Below are positions 1 through 8,300 of a stretch of DNA of 42,612 nt, piece by piece. Origin of the DNA: an uncultured Selenomonadales bacterium (lineage in GTDB: Bacteria; Bacillota; Negativicutes; Acidaminococcales; Acidaminococcaceae); assembly GCA_900315805.1 (NCBI GenBank), contig ONAN01000015.1, positions 1-42,612 of the forward strand, written 5' to 3'. Under the pieces are notes generated by a model. It was not told the DNA's origin, ran no database searches, and saw only the letters and a program-made list of their open reading frames with translations. Each line of letters opens with the position of its first letter. Position 1 is the stretch's first letter. The translations under genes were made by a program, and so were the position numbers.

Positions 1-222
1 TTTTATGGAAAAGCCGATTTGGCTCTTCTTGTTGTTTCGAAATTATATGACTTGGTCTGTTTCCGTTTCCGAAAACGTGACCCGCACATTTATCTGGTTC
101 GTTGTTATTCAGTTTTCAAGGTTCCAACCTTCGCAGCGGGTTCCTGACGCTCTTTCGCTCCCGAGGAGTGTTAAGAAAGCCATCCAACCTGCCGTGCCGC
201 CGAGCAGTTTTCTGTCAGCGAC
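1..222 (-). other. probable rRNA operon leader (minus strand)
   Basis: Read on the minus strand, this stretch follows a strong promoter and holds no convincing gene. It contains CCTTGAAAACTGAATAAC (complement of about 103-120), which resembles the boxA-type antitermination sequences upstream of Firmicute rRNA genes. The minus strand ends at base 1 with an A/T-rich run, the sort of sequence seen just before a 16S gene. That the gene outside the window is rRNA is inference; a tRNA or other stable RNA operon is possible. Confidence 0.55.
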
Positions 223-229
223 AAGTAGT

Positions 230-258
230 ATATTACCACCGCGCATTTTAAATGTCAA
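230..258 (-). promoter_or_regulatory. strong sigma-A type promoter, minus strand
   Basis: On the minus strand the sequence reads TTGACA (258-253), a 17-base spacer, then TAATAT (235-230). The -35 is perfect and the spacing ideal. It is preceded by an A/T-rich tract (259-300) that could act as an UP element. It points out of the left edge through the leader at 1-222 and is the likely promoter of a stable-RNA operon. Confidence 0.8.
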
Positions 259-364
259 CAACTTTTTAAAGTTTTTTGTAAAAAAAGTTACAAAAAGTTG
301 GCACCTGGACGGAAAGGGGACATCGTACCCTGCCGAAAGGGGGCGCTGTTCGCGCCGCGCGCGG

Positions 365-393
365 TTGCATTCGCACGGGTTGTGTTTTATAAT
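365..393 (+). promoter_or_regulatory. promoter of the hydrogenase operon
   Basis: TTGCAT (365-370), a 17-base spacer and a perfect TATAAT (388-393) precede the flavoprotein gene at 524. The predicted start near 400 gives a leader of about 124 bases, whose second half (about 458-498) is very GC-rich and can form an imperfect hairpin. I see no Rex or other named operator. Confidence 0.7.
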
Positions 394-523
394 TTTTATA
401 ATCAAGGGCTTTGACGGGCCTTTGCAAAAGCTTACCTTATTATAGAACGCGGAGACGCGGGTCCGGCTGCGGCGCTTTGGGCGGCCGCGGACCGGGACAA
501 GGAGTTAGATAAGGAAGGATATT

Positions 524-2356
524 ATGGCTAACATCAGATTAGACACTCCGGAAAAGTCGGCGAAGGTGCTCGCCGACCTGCTTGCCACCATGGAGGGGCG
601 TCTGGAGGCGAACCCGCGCGGTACGTGCCCCGTGGATATGACCCTGTCGGTGGTGAAGATGTGCCATGCCCAGAGCTGCGGCAAGTGTATTCCCTGCCGC
701 GTGGGCCTGGGGACGGTCGAGGAACTGCTGGAGAAGATCCTCGACGGCGATGGCACGGAGCAGGATTTGGACCTTCTCGAGCGCACGGCGAATTCGATTT
801 ACCTGACGGCGGACTGCGCCATCGGGTATGGCGCGGGGCGCATGGTGCTGGACAGCCTGGAGGGCTTCCGGCAGGATTACGAGGAGCATGTGCAGCACCA
901 GACCTGCCTGGGACGCCAGGACCAGCCGGTGCCGTGCCGCGTGGCCTGCCCGGCCCATGTGGACATTCCGGGTTACATTTCCCTGATCGCCGACGGACGG
1001 TACGAAGATGCGGTCCAGCTGGTCCGCAAAGATAATCCGTTCCCGGCGTCGTGCGGGTTTGTCTGCGAGCATCCCTGCGAGGCGAACTGCCGCCGCAACA
1101 TGGTGGACGATGCCATCAACATTTGCGGCCTGAAGCGCTTTGCCTGCGAGAATTCCGGCGATATCCCCGCGCCGAAGCGCCTGCCGGAGACGGGCAAGCA
1201 GATTGCCATTGTAGGCGGCGGCCCCGGCGGCCTGACGGCGGCGTACTACCTGCAGCTCATGGGGCACCAGGTGACGATCATGGAACGGCTCGACAAGCTG
1301 GGCGGCATGCTGCGTTACGGCATTCCGGCCTACCGCCTGCCGCGCAAGTATCTGGACGAGGATATCAACCATATCCTGTCGACGGGCGTGAAGACCGTCT
1401 TCGATGTATCCGTCGGCAAGGATTTCACGTTAGAAGATTTACGCAAAAAGTATGACGCCGTGTACCTGTCCTTCGGCGCGCACACGTCGAAGCACCTGCG
1501 CATTCAGGGCGAGGAGACGGAAGGCGTCATTCCGGCCATCAGCATGCTGCGCGATGTCGGCTACGACAATCCGCCCGATTTCACGGGCAAGACCGTGGTC
1601 ATCGTCGGCGGCGGCAACGTGGCCATGGACGCGTGCCGGACGAGCGTGCGCCTGGGCGCGAAAAAGGTCTATATCGCCTACCGCCGCAGCCGCGCCGATA
1701 TGCCGGCCCTGGACGAGGAAATCGACGGCGCCATCGCCGAAGGGTGCGAGCTCCTGGAGCTGTGCGCCCCGGACCACGTGGTGACCGGGCCCGACGGCAA
1801 GGTGAAGGCCCTGGCCCTGCGGCGCCAGATTCCGGGTGAAATTTCCGGCGGGCGTCCGAAGCCTTACGATGCGCCGGACGGCCTGTTCGAGCTGCCCTGC
1901 GACCTGATTGTCTCGGCCATCGGCCAGGACATCGAGTGGCAGCGGTTCAGCCAGCAGGGCGTCCCCGTCAACCACGGCGTCATCCAGGCGGAGTCCGACG
2001 GTACGGTGACGGGCACGGACGGCATTTTCGCCGGCGGCGACTGCGTCACGGGACCGGCCACGCTGATCCGCTCCATTGCGGCTGGCAAAGTGGCGGCCAT
2101 CAACATCGACGCCTACCTGGGCTACCATCATAAACTCGATTTCGGCGTGAGCGCGGCAGTGCCGCACTTTATCGACCGCAAACCCTGCGGACGCTGCAAC
2201 ATCATGATGCGCGAAGCGGCCGTCCGCAAACACGATTTTGAGAGCGTCGGCGTGGGCATGAGTCCCGCCGAGGCCCGCCAGGAGGCCCTGCGCTGCCTGC
2301 GCTGCGATGTGTTCGGCCTGGGTGCGTTGAAAAAGGGAGGTCCGTTACCATGGTAA
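524..2356 (+). CDS. NuoF-type Fe-S / GltD-like NAD(P)H flavoprotein fusion, hydrogenase partner
   Basis: This 610-residue protein probably passes electrons between NAD(P)(H) and the [FeFe]-hydrogenase encoded next. Residues about 30-125 match the C-terminal Fe-S part of NuoF: C52, C55, C58 and, 40 residues on, C98 fit its 4Fe-4S site. The FMN-binding part of NuoF is missing. Residues about 135-600 are GltD/NfnB-like: cysteines at 138 and 142, then 177, 181, 185 and 189; an FAD Rossmann motif GGGPGG near 231; a second nucleotide motif IVGGGN near 365 followed by YRRSRADMPA, which in this family favours NADP; and GIFAGGD near the end. A C-terminal cysteine pair (RCLRCD) follows. The ATG has a good AAGGAAGG site. 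It overlaps hydA by 7 bases, so the two are probably translationally coupled. Domain assignment is firm; the preferred nucleotide and any electron bifurcation are inference. Confidence 0.85.
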   Translation: MANIRLDTPEKSAKVLADLLATMEGRLEANPRGTCPVDMTLSVVKMCHAQSCGKCIPCRVGLGTVEELLEKILDGDGTEQDLDLLERTANSIYLTADCAIGYGAGRMVLDSLEGFRQDYEEHVQHQTCLGRQDQPVPCRVACPAHVDIPGYISLIADGRYEDAVQLVRKDNPFPASCGFVCEHPCEANCRRNMVDDAINICGLKRFACENSGDIPAPKRLPETGKQIAIVGGGPGGLTAAYYLQLMGHQVTIMERLDKLGGMLRYGIPAYRLPRKYLDEDINHILSTGVKTVFDVSVGKDFTLEDLRKKYDAVYLSFGAHTSKHLRIQGEETEGVIPAISMLRDVGYDNPPDFTGKTVVIVGGGNVAMDACRTSVRLGAKKVYIAYRRSRADMPALDEEIDGAIAEGCELLELCAPDHVVTGPDGKVKALALRRQIPGEISGGRPKPYDAPDGLFELPCDLIVSAIGQDIEWQRFSQQGVPVNHGVIQAESDGTVTGTDGIFAGGDCVTGPATLIRSIAAGKVAAINIDAYLGYHHKLDFGVSAAVPHFIDRKPCGRCNIMMREAAVRKHDFESVGVGMSPAEARQEALRCLRCDVFGLGALKKGGPLPW

Positions 2357-4065
2357 ACATTACGATCGATGGCAAGAAACTGCAGGTGGCGGAGAACACG
2401 ACGATCCTGCAGGCCGCCCGTGCCAACGGCATCCCCATTCCGACGCTGTGCTTTCTGGAAGGCATCAACGAAGTCGGCGCCTGCCGCGTCTGCGTCGTCG
2501 AAGTCAAGGGCATGCAGCGCCTCGTTTCGTCGTGCAACACCCAGGTGCGCGAAGGCATGGAGATCCTGACGCGCTCCGAGAAGGTCCGCACGGCGCGGCG
2601 CCTCAACGTCGAACTGATTCTGTCGCAGCACAACATGAACTGCCCCACGTGCCACCGGAACGGCAACTGCGAACTGCAGAAAATCTGTGCCAACCTGGAC
2701 GTGGACTATACATCGTACCCGATCCGGTACCGCCAGCATCCGTGGGACAACACGTTCCCCCTGATCCGCGACGAGACCAAGTGCATCCGCTGCATGCGCT
2801 GCATTTCGGTCTGCGACAAGGTCCAGGGCATGCACGTGTGGGACCTGATCAACGCCGGCGCCCGGACCCGCGTGGGCCTGGTGCAGTATACGTGCACCCT
2901 CTGCGGCCAGTGCATCACGCACTGCCCCGTTGCCGCCCTGCGCGCCCGCGATGACAGCGAAAAGGTCTGGAAGGCCCTGTCCGATCCCGACAAGATCGTC
3001 ATCGTGCAGGTCGCCCCGGCCGTGCGCACCGCCTGGGCCGAAGAGACCGGCATGCCCCGCGAAGAGGCGACGCCCCTCAAACTGGCTGCCGCCCTGCGCC
3101 ATATCGGCTTCAAATACGTATTCGACACCAACTTCGGCGCCGACCTGACCATTATGGAGGAAAGCGCGGAACTCCTGGAGCACCTGAAAGAGCCCGACAA
3201 GCACAAGTGGCCCATGTTCACCTCGTGCTGCCCCGGCTGGGTGCGTTTCTGCAAGAAAGTGGCGCCCGACATGCTGCCCCATCTGTCGACTTCCAAGTCG
3301 CCCATGGCCATGTTCAGCGCCATCTCGAAGAGCTATTACGCCCAGCTCCTGCATGTGGATCCCCACAAAATCGTCAATGTGGCGATCATGCCTTGCGTCG
3401 CGAAGAAGTACGAGTGCGACGTGCCGGAAATCAATTCGGAGCCCGGCCTGAAAGATACGGACTACGTGATGACGACCCGCGCCCTGGCCCGCATGCTCCA
3501 TGTGGCCAACGTCGATGTCGCGTCCTTGCAGCCCGAACCGTTCGACAACCCCCTGGGTGCCGGCACGGGCGGTGCCATCATTTTCGGTACCACCGGCGGC
3601 GTCATGGAGGCGGCCGTGCGCAACGCCTATTACACGGTGGAAGGCAAAAAGCCCGACCCGGACACGTTCATTACGTGGACCTGGCGGCAGAATGAAGAAG
3701 GCTCGTGGCGCGACTGCACCACGGCCATCGGCGGCGCCAAGATCCGCCTGGCCGTGACGAGCGGCCTGGCCAACACGCACGCCCTCGTCAACGCCATCCG
3801 CAGCGGCGCCGTGCAGTACGACTTCGTCGAAATCATGGCCTGCCCCGGCGGCTGCAGCGGCGGCGGCGGACAGCCCATCCACGCCGGCGAGGAGCTGGCC
3901 TGGGAGCGCGGCGAATACCTGCACAAGCTCGACCGCGCGTCGGAACTGCGCATTTCCTGCGAGAACCCGTATATCCAGCAGCTCTATAAGGACTTTTTGG
4001 GTGCGCCCTTGTCGGAAAAGGCGGAGCATTACCTGCACACCGACCAGAGCAAGTGGACGATATGA
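2350..4065 (+). CDS. hydA: [FeFe]-hydrogenase, monomeric CpI-like (M3) architecture
   Basis: Catalyses reversible 2H+ + 2e- to H2 in the cytoplasm. The 571 residues match the length and domain order of Clostridium CpI. In order: a 2Fe-2S domain (C34, C45, C48, C62), the His-ligated 4Fe-4S site (H94, C98, C101, C107), two ferredoxin-type clusters (C145/148/151/155 and C182/185/188/192), then the H-cluster domain. All three H-cluster signatures are intact: L1 FTSCCPGW with C293 (proton-transfer position) and C294, L2 MPCVAKKYE with C349, and L3 MACPGGCSGGGGQP with C498 and C502. The start has a GGGAGG site and overlaps the flavoprotein stop. Pairing with an NAD(P)-binding partner suggests use of a nicotinamide donor, perhaps with ferredoxin. 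The maturases HydEFG are not in this window. Confidence 0.95.
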   Translation: MVNITIDGKKLQVAENTTILQAARANGIPIPTLCFLEGINEVGACRVCVVEVKGMQRLVSSCNTQVREGMEILTRSEKVRTARRLNVELILSQHNMNCPTCHRNGNCELQKICANLDVDYTSYPIRYRQHPWDNTFPLIRDETKCIRCMRCISVCDKVQGMHVWDLINAGARTRVGLVQYTCTLCGQCITHCPVAALRARDDSEKVWKALSDPDKIVIVQVAPAVRTAWAEETGMPREEATPLKLAAALRHIGFKYVFDTNFGADLTIMEESAELLEHLKEPDKHKWPMFTSCCPGWVRFCKKVAPDMLPHLSTSKSPMAMFSAISKSYYAQLLHVDPHKIVNVAIMPCVAKKYECDVPEINSEPGLKDTDYVMTTRALARMLHVANVDVASLQPEPFDNPLGAGTGGAIIFGTTGGVMEAAVRNAYYTVEGKKPDPDTFITWTWRQNEEGSWRDCTTAIGGAKIRLAVTSGLANTHALVNAIRSGAVQYDFVEIMACPGGCSGGGGQPIHAGEELAWERGEYLHKLDRASELRISCENPYIQQLYKDFLGAPLSEKAEHYLHTDQSKWTI

Positions 4066-4070
4066 ACCAC

Positions 4071-4115
4071 GGACTTTGTAATCCCGGATTTTGTAATCCC
4101 GGATTTTGTGAACCC
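4071..4115. repeat. three tandem 15-base units just after hydA
   Basis: The units are GGACTTTGTAATCCC (4071-4085), GGATTTTGTAATCCC (4086-4100) and GGATTTTGTGAACCC (4101-4115). Each of the first two is a small inverted repeat (GGATT...AATCC), so the array could fold as a chain of hairpins in the 3' region of the hydrogenase mRNA. There is no T-run, so it is not an ordinary terminator. Confidence 0.85.
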
Positions 4116-4141
4116 CCAGGATATACCACAATTTTGAAAAA

Positions 4142-4200
4142 CCGCTTTTTTAACACGTGTCACGAAAATACGTGTTTTTCCAATACGTACTAAAAACGGG
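4142..4200. repeat. palindromic dispersed repeat, copy 1
   Basis: This imperfect 59-base palindrome runs from CCGCTTTTTT to AAAAACGGG. Inside are three units spaced 15 bases apart, beginning AACACGTGT, AATACGTGT and AATACGTAC. A second, better copy lies at 27112-27169. The two share the arms, the 15-base phasing and the trailing CGGGATTT. It could be a MITE/REP-like element, an RNA hairpin or a protein-binding array. Confidence 0.75.
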
Positions 4201-4337
4201 ATTTCGCTTTTTGTGGATCATCCTCCACGTCTTCCTGTCAGCGGCACTGTGGCCCGAGGGGGCCTTGGGTCAGAAGGGCCATAGGTCATTGGAACGGGGC
4301 GAGGAGTTTCAGATATGAAAAAAAGGAGCACTCGGAG

Positions 4338-4751
4338 ATGGCAAGAATCGTAAAAGTAGAAGCGGATATGGTATCAATCGGGATGCCTGACGGCAGCCTC
4401 GTGACGGTACCGCGGTCCGAGATCCCGTTTTCCGTGAAGGAAGGCATGGCCGTGGAGGCCTACCGGGACGAAACGGGCCATGTTTTGGTAACGCGGGGAA
4501 GCTCCAAGCGGGTCAGCAAGATCATCTATATCCTGCTGGCCGTCTTTCTGGGCAATTTCGGCATCCACCGCTTTTATGCCGGCCATACGGTGGCGGGCAT
4601 CTGCTACCTGGTTGCCACAGGTATCGGCGCCCTGCTGGCGTTTATCGGCATCGGCCTGATCTTGGAAGGCATCGTATGGCTCGTCTGCCTGTACGACGCC
4701 ATCAAGGCGGCTTTCAAAACAAGCGACGCCGAAGGCAGGATTGAGATTTGA
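4338..4751 (+). CDS. TM2-domain membrane protein
   Basis: A 137-residue protein of unknown job. Residues about 1-55 form a soluble, beta-rich N-terminal part with no family I recognise. From residue about 57 the sequence matches the TM2 domain: two hydrophobic helices, the first with the characteristic LGNFGIHRFYAG motif, the second ending WLVCLYDAIKAAF. TM2 proteins are widespread in bacterial inner membranes and their function is mostly unknown. The ATG has AAGGAG about ten bases upstream. It appears to be a single-gene unit between the repeat region and a strong terminator; I found no clear promoter. Confidence 0.8.
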   Translation: MARIVKVEADMVSIGMPDGSLVTVPRSEIPFSVKEGMAVEAYRDETGHVLVTRGSSKRVSKIIYILLAVFLGNFGIHRFYAGHTVAGICYLVATGIGALLAFIGIGLILEGIVWLVCLYDAIKAAFKTSDAEGRIEI

Positions 4752-4781
4752 GTCAGGATACCTGACAAGTTTTACGACAGG

Positions 4782-4840
4782 AAAGCCGTACCGCCCTCCT
4801 TCCGGAATGAACCGGGGGAAGGACGTGTACGGCTTTTTTG
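4782..4840 (+). terminator. rho-independent terminator after the TM2 gene
   Basis: AAAGCCGTAC (4782-4791) pairs with GTACGGCTTT (4827-4836), with an inner CCTTCC/GGAAGG pairing and a run of six T. It lies 30 bases after the TM2 stop. Confidence 0.8.
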
Positions 4841-4897
4841 TTTTACCCTTTTTGCCTTTTTCTATCTTGCCCGTCCTGATACGGCTCTTCGCACTGG

Positions 4898-5108
4898 TCG
4901 AGCCCAGCCCGCGCCAGATTTTAGCCCTCTCACGGCGGCGTCTCCGCTCCTCTCCATCGGACACACCGAGTTCGTGCAGCAAGGCCCGCTGCAGAAGCTT
5001 GGAAAAATTGAGCCGGCGGGCGATGGCGGCATACTCGAAATCAGGGAACTCGACGGTATACGTAAAGTCCTTCGTAAGGTAAAAAACAGCAGGATAGGCA
5101 CTAAGCAT
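4898..5108 (-). pseudogene. decayed HicB-type antitoxin gene (internal deletion, own stop lost)
   Basis: The first ~28 residues (YPAVFYLTKDFTYTVEFPDF) look like the start of a HicB-family antitoxin fold. They run directly into RRLNFSKLLQRALLHELGV, which resembles the C-terminal ribbon-helix-helix segment of the same family (typically INFSQVLQEALKEKLGI). The middle of a normal HicB (about 60 residues) is missing. No stop follows the RHH part: the frame runs on, with Arg-rich then antisense-like sequence, through the terminator and across the TM2 gene, so the end given here is where similarity stops. It still has a good AAGGAG site and a near-consensus promoter (5158-5186). No HicA toxin is next to it. 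The RHH part alone could still bind DNA; HicB origin is judged from motifs only. Confidence 0.5.
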
Positions 5109-5157
5109 GGCCTCTCTCCTTTTCTTGATATAATGGCGCGCGAACTATCCATTTTTT

Positions 5158-5186
5158 ATTATAGATTTTTCTGATGATTTCGACAA
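5158..5186 (-). promoter_or_regulatory. promoter of the HicB-like remnant
   Basis: On the minus strand TTGTCG (5186-5181), a 17-base spacer and a perfect TATAAT (5163-5158). It sits immediately downstream of the adhesin terminator, so the remnant is an independent transcription unit. Confidence 0.6.
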
Positions 5187-5208
5187 CGTGAAATTGCAGG
5201 GATTCAAC

Positions 5209-5239
5209 AAAAAAATCGTGCAGGGACGTCCCCTGCACG
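5209..5239 (-). terminator. terminator of the adhesin gene
   Basis: On the minus strand CGTGCAGGG (5239-5231) pairs with CCCTGCACG (5225-5217), followed by A then seven T. The 9-bp GC-rich stem and T-run make a strong intrinsic terminator about 125 bases after the adhesin stop. Confidence 0.85.
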
Positions 5240-5362
5240 AAGAACTCCGGAACGGCCGGGGTGGAAGACGGTCTGTCCGCCTTTGCTACCCTGGGATTGC
5301 CGTTCCTTCCTTTTTTCTTACCTTTTCCTTCTATCTTCCTGCCATGCCCCTGCCGCTTCGTA

Positions 5363-8300
5363 TTATTGTTTTGCGGCCGCTTCCGCCGAGAGTTTTTCTA
5401 CGAGGGCCGACAGTTTGTTCAGCTGGTCGCTCATGGCGGCAAGCTGCTCGTGGACCTTCTGGTTGTCTTCGCGGAGGGTCTGGTTATCCGTACGGAGCTG
5501 CCGGACTTCGCGGGTCAGGGCCGTGCGGCTCTTGAGGTTCGTGCCGCGGACAGGATCCAGGGAGAAGGTGATGCCGGCGTTGAGCATATTTTCGCCGCCG
5601 CCCATGCTGCCGCCCAGGTTGAGGCGGACCCTCTCGTCAGGCTGGAAGAAGGCGCCGATTGCAGCAGCGTTGGCGCTGCGGTAGTGGCCGAATCCGGCAG
5701 CAAAGTTGAGCTTGTCATCGGGATCGTATTCCAACGGATGGAGGGCTGCCAGGGCGGCCGAACCGGCGCCGACGCGGTCCACCCGGCTGCCCAGGCGGCC
5801 GATGGCATTGCTCACGTTTTCCATGGCCCCGCCCAGCTGGCCTACATTGACGGCATCCGTTGCCGCCGTGCCGGCCGCTACATCGTGGATTTGCTGGCCG
5901 CCGACCGAAACATTGCTGTTGCTGATTTCGACCGCATGGGTTCCGTCCCCTTCTTTGGCGATGGTGATACCGCTGCCCGTGACGCTGGTGCCGGCGGCAC
6001 CGCTGCCGTTCCGGACTGTAAACCCGTCGGTGTTCATGGTGCTGTTGCCGGCCGACACACTGTCCAGGCCCGTCAGTTCGTTCGAAAGCCGGATGCTGAG
6101 GCCTGCGGTGCCATCCTTGACGACCCCGATGTTGCCGGTAGTCAGTTTCGATGTATCGGTCTGGCCGCCGGTCAACTGCAGGGTTTCGCCGATACCCACT
6201 GTCACGGATCCGCCGTCGTCGCCGGCAAAGACCCGCCCGCCGGCCACGGCCTGGCCTGCAATGGCCTTGACATCGCCGATGTTGGCAGCGTTACCATTGT
6301 CGCTGTCGTTGTTTTGGACGCGGCCGCTTGCCACATTGGTAATATTCTTGCCGCCCATGTCGATGCCCTGGTCATTGAGGGTGATGCCGCCGGCCTTCAG
6401 GCTGCCGTCCGCTCCCAGGTCGATGTCCTTGTTGAGGCTGATCTGGAGGGCCTTGTTCTCCGCGTCCACGGACGTGGTGATGTTCCCGTCGCCCTGGATG
6501 GAAATGGCTTTGCCCAGGTCCTGGCTGACTGTGTTCCCCTTGTCATCGGCCAGGGCGAACCCGCCGCCCTGGGAAGCCTCCGTAATCTGGCTGATGGCCT
6601 GGCCCACTGCTTGTTTCAATTGGCCTTCCGTCGCGGCCCGGCTGTTCACCACATTGTCCGCGTCCCAGGTCGTGTTGGTCAGCCCCGTGATGGTACGGCT
6701 TGTCCCGGAGCTGGAAAGCGTCAGTCCGCCCGTCATCGTAATGCTGTCCAGGCCCGTCACGTCCTTGGCCAGCTTGATGTCAAAGCCTGTTCCGTCGGCC
6801 TTGGCCACGACGCCGATGTTGCTGTCTGTCAGGGCCGAAGGATCCGTCACGCCGCCCGTCAGGGCCAGGGTGCTGTTGAGGGTACGGTTGACCGTCGCAC
6901 TGGAACCGGCTGCCGCGCCGGCATCGCCTGTGAAGGACAGGCCGTCGCCCAGGGTCGCCACGACCTGGTAATCCGTCGTATCCGTACCCAACGTCCCTGT
7001 CGTGTAGATCAGGCGTTTCGCACCGTCCGTCCCGGTAAGGTAGGGCTGCATCATATAGCGGCTGCCCACCGCCAGGGTCGAATAGTCCCCGTTGCGGTCC
7101 TGGCCGTTGATCAGGATCTGCCCCATTTCGTCTTCATACCCGGCCTGAAGGCTCCGGGTGAGGAAATCCTTGTCCAGTTCCACATAAAGGGCATTGGTTT
7201 CCGTATTGAGCTTCACCTTCACATTGCGGGCCGAATAGGAATCATCGCTCTTGGTGCCCGTACCCAGGATGGATACGGTATCGCCCAGGTCCGCATGGAG
7301 CAGGACTTTGTTGCCTTCTGCATCGACCGTGTTGCCGACGAAATCCAGCCCCTTCTCCGTGACCGCGTCCGTCAGGTTCGAGGCCGCCGTCTTCAGGTCG
7401 CCGATGGTGGCTGCATAGTTCAGGGTCGCGCCGTCCGCGTCCTGCAGGGTGGTCCCGTCGAGGCCGCTCTTTACATTGACGATCTGGTTGCCGCCGTTGT
7501 TGAGTCCTTCCGTAGTCAGGGAAACCAGGTTGTCCGTACCGGTCGTGCCGGCTTTCCGGAAGGAAAGGCCGCCGCCGTTGAGGACCGCCGTATTGCCGCC
7601 CGCGTCTTTAAAGGTGGCCGACGTAAGATTCAGGTCCTTGCTGAGGCTGATTTGGAGGGCCTTGTTGTCTGCGTCCGCCGCCGTGGTGATGTTCCCGTCC
7701 CCCAGGATGGCGATGGTTTTGCCCAGGTCCTGCTTCACCGCGGCACCGCCGTCAGCGGTCAGGCCGAATCCGCCTGTCGCCTGGTCCTGGCTGCTGAGCC
7801 TGTCGCTGAGGGCTTTCAGCTGGTCTTCCGTGGCAGCCCGTCCGGACACGATGCCCGTCCCCGTCCAGACCGTATTGTCCAGACCGGTCAGGTAATCGCC
7901 CGTGGTGCTTCCCACAGACTGGGTTCCCAGGACCATGCCGGTTCCCAGGGAAACAGAGGTCAGCCCCGTCAAATTCTTGGCCAGCCGGATGTCGAAGCCC
8001 GTTCCGCCGGCATTGGTCACGACGCCGATGTTGCTGTCTGCCGTCAGGGACGCCAGGTCCCTCTCGCCGCCCGTCAGGGTCAGGTTGCTGTTGAGGGTAC
8101 GGTTAACCGTCGCGCTGGAGCCGGCCGCCGCGCCGGCATCGCCCGTGAAGGACAGGCCGTCTTCCAGCGTGGCCAGGGTGTGGAGGGTCTGGGACGCCGT
8201 GGCGTCGTCCTCGTCGGTACCGGCCGCCCAGTACTGGAGCCGGGGAGCGGAACCGCCCGTAGCGGCACTGTCCGCGAGAAAGGCCGGTCCGCCGTAATTC

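Noticed and set aside
5..445. A 146-codon frame on the plus strand at the left edge
   Set aside because: No ribosome site, no family, and it covers the minus-strand promoter and leader.
2128..4131. A 667-codon frame on the minus strand opposite hydA
   Set aside because: Shadow of hydA and the flavoprotein gene; its sequence is Gly/Ala/His/Arg-rich and has no recognisable fold.
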